From Coix lacryma-jobi var. lacryma-jobi (lineage: Eukaryota > Streptophyta > Magnoliopsida > Poales > Poaceae): DNA of 64,000 bases. The notes beneath the pieces are model-generated. The model saw only the letters and a list, made by a program, of their open reading frames with translations. It searched no databases and was not told the origin of the DNA. This document shows, one piece after another, positions 22,912 to 33,939 of the stretch (positions are counted from its first letter, which is position 1; every line of letters begins with the position of its first letter). The translations under genes were made by a program, and so were the position numbers. The stretch covers positions 96,012,177 to 96,076,176 of the forward strand of contig CM019827.1 of NCBI GenBank assembly GCA_009763385.1. Reading direction: 5' to 3'.

Positions 22912-25517
22912 CTACATCAATAAAAGACATAGGGTGAGCATACGGTCCAACACTGGGGTTAGTGAAGTAGGAGAATACCAGTGTTGGGCCGGCTGCTCAA
23001 AAGAACGGTTAGCAGAAAAACCATTCCTAGCACGCCTACGGGAAGAGCGATCACCACATAGAGGAAAACGTGGTCCACTAAGGGAGGAGCGTCCATCGCG
23101 ATACTCAAAACACGGTGGGGGAAAACGCTCAACTACAAAGCCACCGCCACGGGGTCCATAGCCTACAACTGCAGGCTCTCGCCGGGCACGACCTCCTCGC
23201 GGCCTAGGCCTAGGAACTTGAGGTTTTGGACATCTAGGCCTAGCAGCACGCCTCTGAACATTCGGCACATGTACATCATGGAAAGGATGGTACATGTCCG
23301 TGTTGTTCATCTCCTTTGCACGGCGCGCCTCTCTCTTGCACCGAAAGCAAAACTCACTCAAGTGTCCATCTCTCCCACAGTGCTCACAATGGTACCTCAC
23401 CACTCTCATAGGGGGTTTTGATACTCACGGAAGTGGTTGTGGATCACTTTGCCCTTCTGTGGCATAAACTCCTCTTGGATGGGTGGCATAGTGTCTAGCT
23501 TGTTTTTGAGGTGGTTTGGTTTTGGAGCCCATGTTTGTTTCTTGGGTGGAGCTCTTGGAGGTTCAACAAACACTCCATCCTTGGTGTTAGGCTTGAGAGG
23601 CTCTTTGGGTGGAATCTTAGTAAGCTTGGGAGTAGTGGTGGAGTTGGGCTTCTCACATGGGTTAAGACCACTCGACTCTCCAATCTTGCCAAAAGATGAG
23701 ACATCAACACCCTGGGCAAAACCTACACCTGGACCTCCAGCAGCACGCTTGAACTGGGAGATCATCATCCCAAGCTGCGGCTCACCACAAGACACCCATG
23801 ACAAGATGGTCCGAAGGTATGTGTTTTTCTCCTCGGTTTGCATCTTGTCATGCTTCACATTAGCAATCTCCATCTCCAAACCCTCACACAAAGCGCATCT
23901 AGACACACAAGTGCTACCCGAGCTGGCCTTCTCAAGAGACACAATCTTGGCATTCTTCTCTGCCAACTCGGATTGCAAGCCCGCAAAGGACTTGCATGCA
24001 CCCAACAGCGAGGATCTAGCCTTAAGCTCATCCACCTCTCCTACCAACACAGCATACTTACTTCTCAAAGTGAGAAGGTCAGTCATGTGTGTGGAGCACA
24101 TCTCACACTCCTCCTCCTCGGTGACAACAACGGTGGACTTGACAGATTCAAGTTCCTTCACCGTATCCTCCCACTTCTGCCTAAACTCCTTCCGTTCTTT
24201 AGCAGCACGCCTAAGCAACTTATCTTGACTAAGAAGGGCGGCAGTAAGTTTCTAGACCTCAGCAGAAAGCTTGTCGGGGGTCAGAGATACCTGGGAGGTG
24301 TCGTCGTCGTCGTTGTCGTTCCGAGGGATCTCCTCCGACTCGCCGTCGACCTCCTTGCCGAGGGCCATGGTGCAGAAGCAGAGGCCGTTCAGCTTGTCCT
24401 CGATCCTCTTCTTCTTCTCGGACTCGTCGTCGCTTGAGGAAGCGGAGTCATCATCCGAGTCGTCGACGTCGCTGAGCATGGCGAAGAATGCACGCTGCTC
24501 AGCCTGGGCCTTCTCCAAGTACTTCGTCTTGATGTACTTCTTGTTGAAGCCGCCCTTCCGCTTGTGCTTCGCGGGGACGTACTTCTCCTTGCGCTTGCCA
24601 GAGTCGTACTTGTGCCCATGATCCGCCTTGCTGAAGACTTGCTTGTTCTTCTTCGGGCAATTGGCGATGAAGTGGTTGGGGTCGCCGCACTCGAAACAAC
24701 CCGAGCGTCCTCCTCCGCGGCGTCGGTTCATGCGGTTGTTGTGAAACCGCGAGAACCGGTTGGCGAGCAAAGCCAACTCGTCATCCCCCGTGAACTCCAA
24801 CTGCTCCTCTGTGACAGAAAGAAGAGAGGAAAGTGCAAAGCCTCTAGAGGGGTTAGCAGAAGAGCCAGAAAGCAAAGCCATCGACAGGCCAGAAGGATTT
24901 TCATAAGAAGCCCTCGCCATGGCATCAATCTCACTGGACTTGAGCTTACTAAAGAGCTCGTCGCATGTGAGGGTCTCATAGTTAGGTGATTCGATGATCG
25001 CCTGAACCTTCGAGTCCCACACCGACCGATCGAGAGTGTGCAAAAGCTTCAAAGCTCTCAAATGATCGTCGAAAGGCAACAACTCCTTGTTAGCCCTCAT
25101 CCTGTTGACAATCACCTAAAAGCGAGCGAATAAACTTTCTATGCTCTCGCCAGGCATATGTCGAAAGTTCTCATACTCTCGCTTGAACGACTCGTAGAGA
25201 TGGGTTTTGACTTGAGTGGTTCCCTCATGGAAACGCATGAGGGTAGCCCAAATCTCCCGAGTCATAGCGAGGTGAGAAACGCGATCAAACTCTGTCATGC
25301 TCAAACATGAGAAAAGAGCATTATGGGCTCGGCTATTGGCATCGTGCTCATCGATCTGATGCTGAGTAGCACGAGCAGCCAAGACCACGTAATCAGCAGA
25401 GTTGCAAATATCCCAGATGGAAGCACCCAAACTCTGCAGATAGGCCGACATACGTATCTTCCAATACGCATAGTTCGTCCCATCGAAGAACGGCGGTTTG
25501 CCCACGCCACGATCCAT
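22912..25517 (-). pseudogene. gag: Large Sirevirus-type gag with two zinc knuckles and a coiled coil
   Basis: Starts at ATG 25517 (MDRGVGKPPFFDGTNYAYW). It runs in one frame to 23406 except for TAG stops at 25116 and 24252, both consistent with former CAG codons. N-terminal capsid-like helices are followed by a CCHC zinc knuckle (CFECGDPNHFIANC, 24658-24699) and an acidic Ser/Asp stretch. A coiled coil spans about 24218-23780. A Pro/Lys-rich region then leads to a frame change in a C-run near 23409 and a second CCHC knuckle (CEHCGRDGHLSEFC, about 23347-23393). Gag of this length with a second knuckle is typical of Sireviruses. It forms the particle and binds RNA. Confidence 0.87.
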
Positions 25518-25567
25518 GTCGCCTTCCGTGGATCTGGAACTGGCTAAGGTGAAAGATCCTTAACCCG

Positions 25568-25580
25568 CTCCGATACCAAT
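25568..25580 (-). promoter_or_regulatory. Primer-binding site, tRNA-Met type
   Basis: On the minus strand ATTGGTATCGGAGC follows the LTR end directly. It differs by one base from TGGTATCAGAGC, the initiator-Met site used by most Copia elements. Confidence 0.88.
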
Positions 25581-25844
25581 TGAAGGACCGAAAGTGCTAC
25601 CAGAAAGCGACAAGAGGGGGGGTGAATGGGAGCTTCAAATTTCTTTTCTGAAACTTGTCGCCACTGTCCCGTATATCAACCCCAAAGAGCAAACCTAGAG
25701 CTTGCAAGTGTCCATGACCCTAGATGTAGGGTGGATGCTTCCAAGAAGCACAGCGATACACTATATAACTCTAGAAACCCAATGTAAAAGCCGGAAATCA
25801 AAACCGACAACGGAAGAACAAACCACAGATGAAACAGCGCAGAA

Positions 25845-26125
25845 AATCCTGCATCGGAAGCTGGCTAGCATCCGATGGTCAGGCACCGGAAGCTTTCGAT
25901 GCCAAAAGAACAAAACTGGAACCTTACTGCATAGACATCGGAAGCTGCTACAGTAAAACCATAGCTTCCGTTGCTAGACCTCCAGAGCGTCCGATGACAA
26001 CGGATGCACCGATGGTCAGCGTCCGATGCTCCTTAGAAAATACTGTCAGATGACACGTGGCATCGGATGCTTCCGATGTGACGAACACAACATCCGATGC
26101 ACACGGGTTGAGCGTCCGATGGTCC
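25845..26125. repeat. CATCGG/CCGATG inverted-motif cluster in the Copia LTR
   Basis: At least ten copies of CATCGG, CCGATG or a one-base variant in both orientations within 280 bp, including CATCGGATGCTTCCGATG as a near-palindrome. The density is far above the surroundings. It lies in the part of the LTR nearest the PBS. Confidence 0.65.
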
Positions 26126-26907
26126 CGATTCAGTGCTGTTCTTCCGCGAAAATCACCCGATCTCCTCAGAATCAAAAGCACTAAGGCTTAGATTTGGTAT
26201 GAGGAGTTCCAAGGAGGTTAGTGAGCTATCCCAAAGAGATCATGGCTCGAACCTAACTCCAAATCGGTGAATTGGAAGAATTCGGGGCAAAGGGAGCAAA
26301 ACCGATCCAAAACGAAAATCAACTGATCTACTAGCTCATGAGGTTAGAGGTGAATACCTTCGGTGGAAAGAAGTGCCTCACGATCTAGAACAACTGGATT
26401 CAAATGGATTTGCAAAAGACGCACCAAGTAGCGAGATCGATCAACGGGAAAATCGTGGAGAAAAGCAACTCGCGAAGAACAACACCAAAACGCGAATCAC
26501 AACCACGAATTTGCAACCGTGTGACTACCAAACGCTACAACAGTGAGATTACGGTCTCACTTCCTCAAAATCTCATGAACACAGAAGTATGATTGTCTTC
26601 TCTGTGGATCTCAGTTTGCTACAGCAAACGATGGGGAGAGCAGGAAAACCTAGAAGGCAAAATAGCAAATGACTGAGATAGGATGGGAGGTGGGTGTCTC
26701 CCTCTACTTATCCTAAATCTAATTCCCACTCTACCCCTAGTTATTTACAGAGCGAACCAGCCAAACCCTAAGGCTATCCTGGACCAACTCGAAGATGATG
26801 GTGATCCGACGGCCACGCCCGCACAACTGGTAGTGTTGCCTCGACGCAACCTCACCGATTGCCGCCACGTGCCGCCACCGCTCTGCTTGTCCTTTTCCCA
26901 GACTTCG

Positions 26908-27180
26908 CCCCCGGTTTTGAGGCCCAAACCGGGAAACCAGCCTTCACGACCAACCCCCGGTTTTGAGGCCCAAACCGGGAAACCAGCCGTCCATCGCCTG
27001 AGTTTTGTGGCCCAAACTCAGAAACCCGCAGCGCCCAGGTTTTGAGGCCCAAACCTGGAAACCGTCCTCAGCCCGACTTTTGTGGTCCAAACTCAGAAAC
27101 CATCAGCGCCCAGGTTTTGAGGCCCAACCTGGAAACCGTCCACTCGGTGGTTTTTCTGTGGCTCAACCACCAAACCGAGC
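26908..27180. repeat. Array of short hairpins in the Copia 5' LTR
   Basis: Second copy of the array described at 15137. Here the sixth unit reads CCAGGTTTTGAGGCCCAACCTGG and the terminal long hairpin (CTCGGTGGTT with AACCACCAAACCGAG) is more complete. Confidence 0.8.
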
Positions 27181-27520
27181 CGTAGAGGGGATGCACTGCC
27201 CGTGCACCCCGTCCACCGACACGTGTCCCCAGGTCCTCGACCCAAGCAACACCGTGCCCGCAAGTCTTCGCTCGTTGCTGTCCCAGGCTGTCAGCCACCA
27301 CAGCTGATCCTCAGGCCACCGGTCCCTCAGTCCAAGCCTCACGTCCGCCCTTCACCGCTCTCAGTCCATCGGCACGACACGTCTCTACTTGACCTTCACC
27401 TTGCCTTCGATCACTGTATCCGTGCTCAACACCTGCACAACACAAGCCAAAGAACATGCGCATTATCCCAATTGACAATCACTCATCACTCGAGACTCGG
27501 CATACACCCATGTATCCGCA

Positions 27521-29022
27521 AGCGGACAGGTTTTGGATAGAGTTTTGTTCCATAGGTGAAAACAAAGAAAAGAAAGATAAAATAAAGATACACGGGCGAA
27601 CTAGGTTCGAAGACTAAAGACGACAATCGTTCCCCAGCAACGGTGCCAAAAATGCTTGTTGGTATTTCTTAGCGTAAGCAGAAAAGGTTCGCAAGCGCAC
27701 GGAAGTACCGCTGTAGCACTTCACCCGGAAGTATTCAGGGTATCGTATTTTCCACAAGGAACAGTGTGCTATACTCTCTTGGTCTAGTCCTCCCAGATAA
27801 GACAAGGAGAAGGGTAACAAGGGTAGCAAGGTTTCTCTAGGTAACAAGTCCTTAGGTGCTCAAACTCAACTAACGTAGCTTGCTTCGGTCAACTGGTGGA
27901 GACTGGTTTCCCAGTCTATGCAGATACAGCTCTACCTAGAATCCCGAACGTGGGTGGATTACGAAGGACAGACAGGGTTGTCACCACCTGCCGCCTACCT
28001 CCTCAACCGTGGAGACCCAGGCAACCAACCTGTAACCACTTAGCCTAAACACCACGTTTACGCTAAGGGCCACTACTCTAGCGGCAATCAGGACTTGCGC
28101 CCTCTTACTAGAGCACCCACCCGAGGGTGAACGATCGGTCCAGCAAACTAAGTTAGCGAAAAGCTAGAACACGATAAGAACTTGAATACAAAGATCAACA
28201 TGAACATTTATACTTCAAGAAGTATACAAGATCGTAGAGGTACAAGCAGAGTCATACCGGCGATACCGGTGTTCCTTGCGCGGAGGTAGCCGACAACTCT
28301 GGTACTTCTCCGACTCGCACTCACTCGCTCCCTATTCTAGTTAGCTATTAGAGCTAAGATATATGAGGCACTACTCCTTCTTCCATGGATCCCTCTTGAG
28401 ATATGTGTTGATGAGCACTTGGATGATTTGTGAGGAGGGTGGAGGCCTTCTTTTATAGGTGGAGGTGCCTTGGAGGGGTGGAGATCCTCTTCTCTCCACA
28501 TGGAAAGTGCAAACCAACCTCCAAACTGACCTTCCGGGGTGCATTGAACCTGGACACCTCAATAACCGACATGAGATAGAGGGTGGCAGGCTGCAGTTCA
28601 AATTTGAACTGTTTTGGCGCCGCTGGTGGTGCGGCCGCACCAGGGGTGCGAGCGCATCCCTGCTGGCCTGCCTCGCCACCGCCTTTCTCTGGTGGTCTCT
28701 GGAGTGGATGTGGGCCATGTTCATCGAGGTTATTAGGTCCAGTTTGTTGTCTTGATGGCCTTTGAGCTCTATTTCTCCCATTTGGATGGGCCAGAAGTGT
28801 TGGGTATTGGGCATATTCCCTTTGGGCTCATATCGGGTACATTTACATGTGGTATTTTGCATATGTTGAAGCCTGTTTGTAGTCGTTTATGTGCATGCCC
28901 TCCTGCAATTGACCAAACATCAAAACTTGTGGAAATCATTAGTTGTAAGCCCTATTCTATGTTTGATGTTGGTTTTATGCGAGTTTTGGCGGTTATAAAG
29001 TATGAGTTAAGGACCGCCAACA
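27521..29022 (-). mobile_element. tRNA-Asp-primed Ty3/Gypsy element: 5' LTR, PBS and leader only
   Basis: The LTR spans 27657-29022 (1366 bp), starting TGTTGG and ending CCAACA on the + strand. A minus-strand TATA box (TATAAAA) lies at 28451-28457. Left of it, after an 8-base gap, is the PBS (27631-27648), then 110 bp of leader, where the Copia element has inserted (flank AGCGG). The coding part and second LTR must be left of the window. The element itself interrupts the Tekay LTR that resumes at 29023 (flank TGAAT). Confidence 0.85.
27631..27648 (-). promoter_or_regulatory. Primer-binding site, tRNA-Asp type
   Basis: On the minus strand TGGCACCGTTGCTGGGGA. It matches, with two differences, TGGCGCCGTTGCCGGGGA, the complement of the plant tRNA-Asp 3' end. 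Confidence 0.8.
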
Positions 29023-29974
29023 TGAATAAAACCTGATCTTTTTTAGCAACATGGCTTAGGACCTTCTGTCAACAAAAGTTGGGATTTACAGTACAACCAT
29101 GAGGGCTACATGGCTCTGGCTTTAGCTCAGTATAAGGATCTTTTCTAGCTTGTTAGTGGTTACCTGCAAAGGCGCATAAGGGTCTGGCCATGATGGTTAT
29201 AGGAAAACCTCTAATCTTATGTGTATAGCTGAGATGGTATTGTGCCATAGGACAGGGATTCCTACCTTCAGAACTAGCGGTCGTAACCTATTAGACGAAA
29301 CTTTGAAAGGCTTCATAGTGTACCCTGTCTGCTCACCTTGTAAGTGTTATGGGAGTAATTAACCTAGGAATTTGGGTATCACTACTCATGGATAAAGTGT
29401 ACACACTCTGTAGAGTTTTAACCAAACTGATATATCAGTCGTGCTCATGGTCACGAGCGACCCGGAAACTCACAGATATTTAGTTGTTGTTACTGTATTT
29501 ATATGTTGATTATACTACTGTTACGTTTCAGTCATTATGATTATGTGGCTTGGGATTAAGTATAACATACTACTACTATAATGCTAAAATTATGTCAACT
29601 AAAAGATACTGCAGTTAAACTTGTGTTAACTTTTATTTGAGCCTCATGAACCCCATGTTACACTTGTTAAGTACGAGATGTACTTTAGCTTTTTATTTTC
29701 TGGAATAAAAATCCCAGATGGGTAACAAATTGTATGGTAATGATGATTCCCTAAAGATTACTAGTCTTGTGGTCAACTAGTTGACGTCCCTGTGTTGAAG
29801 CTACCGCGAGAGTTATCTTTATTTTTGTTGCTATGTAAAGACTTTGAATAATATTCGTTATGTAATAAACATATGTGATGGTACTTTTATAATTTGTTAG
29901 CTTATGTGTGAGATTGATCTCTGAGCGCATATAAGATATTGCATTCAGTTTTATCCTTAAAATTGAGTGTGACA
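29023..29974 (+). repeat. Truncated 5' LTR of the Tekay-like element
   Basis: Shares long ordered matches with about 44200-45167, for example CTTTTCTAGCTTGTTAGTGG, CTGATATATCAGTCGTGCTC and AAGTACGAGATGTACTT. The PBS starts two bases after the terminal GACA. Confidence 0.88.
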
Positions 29975-29976
29975 AA

Positions 29977-29989
29977 TTGGTATCAAAGC
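29977..29989 (+). promoter_or_regulatory. Primer-binding site, tRNA-Met type
   Basis: TTGGTATCAAAGC immediately after the LTR end; one difference from TGGTATCAGAGC. Confidence 0.85.
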
Positions 29990-30163
29990 TATGTTGATTG
30001 TAGAATGCAAGCCTAGTTAGAAAATGGTTGTTTTAGTGATCCTTGCTTCAGTTATTCTTGCTTATCATCCTGTTCTGCTAATGCAAAGTTTATTTCTCTT
30101 CTTCACTTATTCTATTATAAAATACTTGACTCTATTATAAATGTCTTTTGGTCTGTTCTATAG

Positions 30164-30990
30164 ATGGCCCGTCTTCGTTAGACTGCCCGTAAGAGTACCG
30201 GTGGACGTGGTTTCCACTGAAGCACAAGCACAAGCATCCCATAGTACCCCGTTGTGCCAAAGGAAGAACCCCAAGAGCAAGTACCACAAGAGCAAGCGCC
30301 ACAAGAACAAACCCATCAAGATCTAGTCCCTCAAGAGCAAGCTCCTCTAGCACAAGTACCCTCAGAAGTTGAGGTTGTAGAAGTTGCTTCAGATGAAGAT
30401 CAGGATGCACAATCTTCACAAGACGAGTCTTCTGATGATGAGCCAAGTATGGGATGGCCTGTGGATTTTGGATACTACCAAGGAGTCCCTCCATGTCCCT
30501 CTCATCAACGACTAGTGGGACTTCTCTCTACCTACTACCAAGGTTGGAGTATTGTTCTGCAATATTCCTACTGGAGGTATACACATCCGTTAGAGGACAC
30601 CTACTAGAAGGTCACCTTGACAGTACTGTGATTTCCCACACAGCCCGTCGTGCCACTCTGAGGTCAGGTCTGGAAGTCGCAGCTGCCCGAGCTTGTAAAG
30701 CATTATATGGTCATCGCATTGATGAAATGAAGGAAGATCCATATCACTACCTCCCCTACTGGGGTAGAGGGATAGAGAACGCTATGATGGATTCCACAAA
30801 TGCAAGTCCAACTACACAGACGTTAGTGTCACACATACGTGGATTGAAGAGGTTGGTAATTGAATTGGAAGATCTAGTGAAAGCTCAAGGAAGGATTCTT
30901 AAGAGATACCGTCGGGACATAGATGGATACCGTGAGCAACTCAATATGCGCCCGCTCTACAAGAGTCTTCGCTTTACACCTCGCCCTTAG
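30164..30990 (+). pseudogene. Upstream ORF of the Tekay-like element with a histone H3-tail-like N-terminus
   Basis: From ATG 30164 the frame reads MARLR-stop-TARKSTGGRG. Histone H3 begins MARTKQTARKSTGGKA. Eleven of sixteen positions are identical; the stop is TAG where H3 has Gln, one base from CAG. Lys9-Ser10 and their context are kept, and Lys14 is Arg. Further stops follow at 30218 and 30242. The frame then encodes an acidic, Gln/Pro/Glu-rich segment with repeated PQEQ (about 30252-30440). After a frame change near 30600 comes a region with ARACKALYGHRIDEMKEDPYHYLPYWGRG and a helical Leu/Arg-rich C-terminus ending at 30990. I recognise no enzyme. It sits between the PBS and gag. Intact relatives elsewhere probably make a tail-bearing accessory or gag-like protein. 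Confidence 0.6.
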
Positions 30991-31642
30991 GTATTAGGAC
31001 ATCATCTATGTAATAAGACAATAATAGTACGTGTTAAGTTTGAATCTAGTTAAGTTGTGTGCTAGTGTGATCAATTATGTGCTAGTTGAGATATACTTGT
31101 GCTTATGTTTGGTTTGGTTCTTTGTAATGAGTGCTGAGATATTGTATACTTGTCTACGAATCTCCTAGTTATGCATAATGTTTATGAATAAAATAAGTTG
31201 GGTTAGTTATATCTTGTTCTCTGTTGTTTTCTGGAGCAACCTATAATCTTTTCGGCATATCCCAAGTTTTGTTCGTGCAAAGTTGATGACAATTTTATAG
31301 TGGAAACTAGACCTCAGTATCTAACCAATGCCTCTAGAATCACCTTAATAGCTGTTATGGTTTGTGAGATATAATTGTTACAATTTGAAGTTTCTGCACA
31401 ATTCTGGACTCTGGACAGATTCGTTTGTTCTCTGTTTTTGACTAACTTAACATCAGAATCTGGAAATATCATCTAAATAAAAGTTGTATATAATTTTATC
31501 ATATTTCCAACCGTGTATAGCATGCCCTGTTTGGATTTCTAGAACTCGAGTTATGACTGAAACACTACACTGCTATACCGGATCTCGCCCAGAAAATTTT
31601 GAAATCTACTGTTTCTACTTGTATAAGTGATCTTTTCTCAAA
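30991..31642 (+). other. AT-rich spacer between the H3-tail-like ORF and gag
   Basis: AT-rich sequence without coding potential; possibly the untranslated leader or an intron of the Tekay-like element. Nothing else recognised. Confidence 0.5.
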
Positions 31643-31981
31643 ATGTTTGCTAATCGTGATCTTTGCTTTGGAAGGCAGAAGGCCGCCAGAAGAACTCGTT
31701 CCTCAGGTCTCGTTGATCTCAATGCACCACACCGGCCTCCACCAACTCTGGAAGATTTGATCGCCATGCAGACCCAGCTCATGGAGACCATGGTGCAACA
31801 CATGCAGAACCAACAAGTTGTCCCAGTTCATGCTCCACAGCGAGACAAACGTGGAGAGTTTATGAAGGGTCATCCGCTAGTATTCTCCCATGCCACTGAT
31901 CCTTTGGAAGTGGATGACTGGCTCCGTGCTATTGAACGCCAACTCACCATCACTCAGTGCAATTCTTTTGCCCTTCACTAA
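31643..31981 (+). pseudogene. gag: Ty3/Gypsy gag N-terminus, truncated
   Basis: Opens at ATG 31643 and ends at TAA 31979. It contains PPPTLEDLIAMQTQLMETMVQHMQNQQ followed by DKRGEFMKGHPLVFSHATDPLEVDDWLRAIERQL, the start of the capsid domain of Del/Tekay-type gag. The block normally continues for about 200 more residues. Here it breaks after FALH, and the sequence then changes character. A transposon insertion or a deletion junction at about 31980 is likely. Confidence 0.82.
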
Positions 31982-32543
31982 TTACGTGAGACCTTTCATC
32001 TGCTCAACGTTTCATCTCTCCCTCCCGCAAGATCTCCCCTCCCACGCCATCCACCTCTGACCACGACGCCCGACACCGCCAGCTCACTGATGATGATCAT
32101 CTCCTCTTCCTGGATGCACCGCCCATGGATGCTCCTCTCGTCTCCCTAGACACGACAACTGCTCAGCCCCTGGTCACAGCGCCCGCGCAGACTGGGACAG
32201 GCGCGGCCACGATGCCCTAGCCGTCGCGGCGACTGCTGGCCAGCCAGCACCAACTACTGGACAGGTCGCGCCTCCTTCTGGCCAACCTACGCTGGTAGGC
32301 CTGCCCGCAGTGAATGATGCCCCCGGTGATGACCTGGTCACAGCGCTGGCAGTGGAGGACCATCCTGATGACGGCAATGGTCTAGCCCTAGCTAGAACAT
32401 TGCTTCCCACGGTTCACCATCTAGCAGCAATAGAATACAACCTTCCTATTGAAGTACAAAGGTATTGAGTGCTCACCATCATCCGACATTAGATTTCTTT
32501 TTTTAGCACGATAGTAGTAGTGAGTATTAAAACTTGATTTCAC
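31982..32543. other. Uncharacterised GC-rich stretch before the MULE
   Basis: About 430 bp of GC-rich sequence (31990-32420) with a short open frame rich in Asp, Pro and Ala (for example LLFLDAPPMDAPLVSLDTTTAQP), then AT-rich sequence. It could be the 5' part of the MULE, a captured fragment, or Gypsy remnant. No assignment. Confidence 0.3.
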
Positions 32544-33544
32544 TTGTTTAGGTCCCAAATAGATCATGTGAAAAATATGGAAAGAGTTGATTGGGATATG
32601 ATACAAATAGTGGAGACACATGATGATGAAGGACGTATTGCACTTTTGAGCGAGTCACAGATTTGTGAGCTTTTAGGCTTGACAGAGGAGGGCACAACAA
32701 ATGTACCTGCACATGGTGTCGATGGCCGAATGGATGATCAGGGCCATGATAATGAGCTTGAGCAATATATTGATGGTGTTGTCGTTCCAACTAATGATGA
32801 TGTACCGGGTGAGATGGTCATTTCATATCCTAAAAACAATCCATCCATGGCTCTAGGAACAATGTACCCAATAACGGAGAAGTTCAAGTTGGCAGTGTGA
32901 CAATTTGCCATTAGTAAAGAGTTCGATTTAGGAGTAGAGAAGTCATGTAAGACAAGATATAGGGCTTTTTGCAAGTCCGGTGATGAAAATTACACTTGCT
33001 CTTGGAGGATAAATGGTACTAAACAAAAAGGTCAAGCCACTGTGGAGGTGAATACTTTTTTATTTCATTAATTCTATTTGTTATCTACATTAGTATCAAT
33101 TTTTGATGCAGTATTAGTATTACAAGTGAGATAGCAAATTCATTGATTTTTTATGCAGTAGTACATGCATGCATGTCTCTATTCATGCATGTATGCATAT
33201 CAATTTTTTATGCAATATGCATGTATGCCTTCATTTAGGAGTACTATATGCAGCAAATTTCAGGAAGTATATATATGAAAGTATACTCTCTAGCTAGCTC
33301 TCTAGGTAGCTACAGAATAAATTATTTTGTAGCCACTTCTATTTACGATAATTTTATATACTAAATGACGATAAAGTGTATATATATTTACGGGGTTGTG
33401 TTACTATAACACGTGAGGATATTTACTATAAAGTTGTAGTAAAATCATATAGTAATGAATTACTATAATCCCATAAATTAGCATAATAATTATCGTAACT
33501 CAAAGTAGCTACAGAATAAGTTATTCTATAGCCAGCTATAGAGT

Positions 33545-33592
33545 AACAGTTGTTGTTGTTATTATTATTGTTATTATTATTATTATTATATT
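33545..33592. repeat. GTT/ATT trinucleotide microsatellite
   Basis: GTTGTTGTTATTATTATTG followed by more ATT units, in the transposase intron. Confidence 0.9.
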
Positions 33593-33680
33593 TATATTTA
33601 TATATATCATTAATGATACTGCTAGCAGTATGCATGCATGCCTTGATTTAGGAGTATTTCGTGTAATTTTTTGTTAAATA

Positions 33681-33939
33681 CTCCCTCCATCCCAAATTAT
33701 AAGACATTCCAAGAATCTTGGAGAGTCAAAGTTTTTCAACTTTGACCAAATTTATATAATAAGATAATAATATTTATGATATCAACTAAGTGCAATTAGA
33801 TTCTTCATTAGTTATATTTCCATAATATGTATATTTGATGGTATAAATCTTTATATTTTTCTCTATGATTTTGGTCAAAGTTGAAAAACTTTGACTCTCC
33901 AAGATTCTTGGAACGTCTTATAATTTGGAATGGAGGGAG
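33681..33939. mobile_element. Stowaway MITE with TA duplication
   Basis: Starts CTCCCTCCATCCCAAATTAT and ends with its inverted complement (ATAATTTGGAATGGAGGGAG), flanked by TA on both sides. A long inner inverted repeat (AAGAATCTTGGAGAGTCAAA and its complement) extends the terminal repeats. 259 bp, non-coding. Confidence 0.95.

Larger units (their letters stand above)
14463..27520 (-). mobile_element. Sirevirus-type Ty1/Copia retrotransposon with nested insertions
   Basis: A minus-strand Copia element. Its 5' LTR is at 25581-27520 and its 3' LTR at 14463-15747, the latter truncated by the Tat insertion. PBS is at 25568-25580, followed by a long gag with coiled coil and two zinc knuckles, then PR, IN, RT, RNase H, a long 3' region with several polypurine tracts, and the 3' LTR. 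The large gag, repeated polypurine tracts and palindrome-rich LTR point to the Sirevirus (Maximus) lineage. Frames are broken in many places. The right flank begins AGCGG, the expected target duplication; its partner is out of the window. Additional insertions at 17093-17634 and about 17666-19320 lie in the 3' region. Confidence 0.9.
25581..27520 (-). repeat. 5' LTR of the Copia element (complete)
   Basis: 1940-bp LTR. On the + strand it starts TGAAGGACCG (next to the PBS) and ends ATCCGCA. The equivalent of the Tat insertion point is 26249. It contains the hairpin array at 26908-27180 and a cluster of CATCGG/CCGATG motifs at 25845-26125. No ORF of interest; the apparent frames come from the hairpin repeats. 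Confidence 0.93.
29023..31981 (+). mobile_element. Tekay/Del-like Ty3/Gypsy element, 5' part only
   Basis: The 3' 952 bp of an LTR (29023-29974) ends GTGTGACA and aligns along its length with the last kilobase of the solo LTR at 42045-45167. A tRNA-Met-type PBS follows (TTGGTATCAAAGC, 29977-29989), then an H3-tail-like ORF (30164) and the start of a Gypsy gag (31643). The long LTR, Met primer and gag type suggest the Tekay/Del chromovirus lineage. The element stops abruptly at 31981, where unrelated sequence begins. Its LTR is interrupted on the left by the tRNA-Asp-primed element. Confidence 0.8.

Noticed and set aside
23437..24228. 263-residue + strand frame
   Set aside because: Shadow of the Copia gag coiled-coil region on the minus strand.
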